From Aphis gossypii (lineage: Eukaryota; Arthropoda; Insecta; Hemiptera; Aphididae): DNA of 64,000 nt. This document shows, in pieces, positions 63,625 to 64,000 of the stretch. Every line of letters starts with the position of its first letter. Within the stretch, counting starts at the first letter, position 1. The stretch is from contig NC_065531.1 of NCBI RefSeq assembly GCF_020184175.1, positions 76,726,604-76,790,603 on the forward strand. Reading direction: 5' to 3'. Under the pieces are notes generated by a model. It ran no database searches. It saw nothing but the letters and a program-made list of their open reading frames with translations, and had not been told where the DNA came from. A program made the position numbers and the translations under genes.

Positions 63625-63634
63625 GTATCCTTTT
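63625..63634 (+). other. U12-type (minor spliceosome) splice donor
   Basis: The intron after the third coding exon begins GTATCCTTTT, an exact match to the U12-type donor consensus (G/A)TATCCTTT. The reading frame otherwise stays open only to a TAA at 63,649-63,651. No acceptor inside the window gives a convincing continuation, so the intron probably runs beyond the right edge. Confidence 0.6.
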
Positions 63635-64000
63635 CTAGTTTGTATATCATAATCTTAGGGTAATATAATGAAGTGTGATTGTTGGATACTATCTACCATG
63701 CTGTTACAAATACTTAATGTTGCTAAAAAAACGTATCTAGAAGTGTAACAAAACAATTAATTTAAATTTCTATAATTAATTACTTAATTTTACTCAAATC
63801 ATTTAATATTTATTTTGTTATGATAAAAAGTGTATAAAAATACAATATTAATTTAAAAATTATTCTGATAGCAAATATCCATTTACTGGGTTATTTAACT
63901 TTTCATGAGGTAAAATCTGATATCACTAAATTAGAATACTCGTTTTATTTTTCTTAAATCAAAATCTAAATGGATATGACCATAGCCAAAACTAATATTA
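63635..64000 (+). other. Presumed intron of the AIRIM-like gene, open at the window edge
   Basis: AT-rich sequence with no supported exon. A TTATTTAAC word at 63,892-63,900, ten bases before an AG, is a weak match to the U12 branch site, but the acceptor after it would put a stop immediately in frame. Confidence 0.35.

Noticed and set aside
1..64000. tRNA, rRNA and CRISPR arrays
   Set aside because: No tRNA box pattern, ribosomal RNA stretch or regularly spaced direct-repeat array was seen on either strand by eye; a covariance-model scan would be needed to exclude small RNAs.

Overview
The window looks like nuclear DNA of an insect, most likely an aphid or a close hemipteran. It is very AT-rich between genes. 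Genes have short GT-AG introns, there are many AT and CA microsatellites, and the recognisable proteins are animal ones: a Frizzled receptor, a sarcalumenin-like luminal GTPase and a small nuclear factor. The aphid assignment is inference from base composition and gene content; no species marker was read.

Layout. 1-13.1 kb is mostly AT-rich with no supported gene, apart from a GC/CpG-richer patch at 3.6-5.05 kb. 13.1-14.94 kb is GC- and CpG-rich and ends in a strong splice donor; it is the best candidate for the promoter and non-coding first exon of the next gene. An inferred intron of about 11.5 kb follows (14.94-26.50 kb), with a second CpG-rich stretch at 18.7-25.1 kb. At 26,503-28,567 lies a single GC-rich coding exon for a complete Frizzled receptor of the Frizzled-2/FZD5/8 type (634 residues from the first ATG), followed by an AT-rich 3' UTR with poly(A) signals near 29.6 kb. 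About 20 kb without a recognisable gene follows (29.7-50.1 kb), with isolated GC-richer islands that could be regulatory.

At 50,346-57,817 an eleven-exon plus-strand gene can be assembled with consistent splice phases. It encodes a 1,056-residue secretory-pathway protein: signal peptide, long acidic/lysine-rich region with twelve copies of a KYWK-centred repeat (modal spacing 26 residues), then an EHD/dynamin-like GTPase domain of sarcalumenin type. The acidic region sits in two exons whose joint removal keeps the frame, as expected if short and long isoforms exist.

57.8-61.5 kb is a gene-poor gap full of transposon remains: a 156-bp hAT-type miniature element with 8-bp target duplications, a more decayed one, and a broken minus-strand P-element/THAP-type transposase. 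From 61,799 to the right edge runs the 5' part of a small plus-strand gene resembling the ribosome maturation factor AIRIM (C1orf109). Its first intron carries another 8-bp-TSD miniature element, and its third coding exon ends at a sequence matching the U12-type (minor spliceosome) donor consensus.

The genes are separate transcription units: Wnt reception at the plasma membrane, luminal (calcium-store) biology, and probably ribosome maturation. Nothing suggests they act together.
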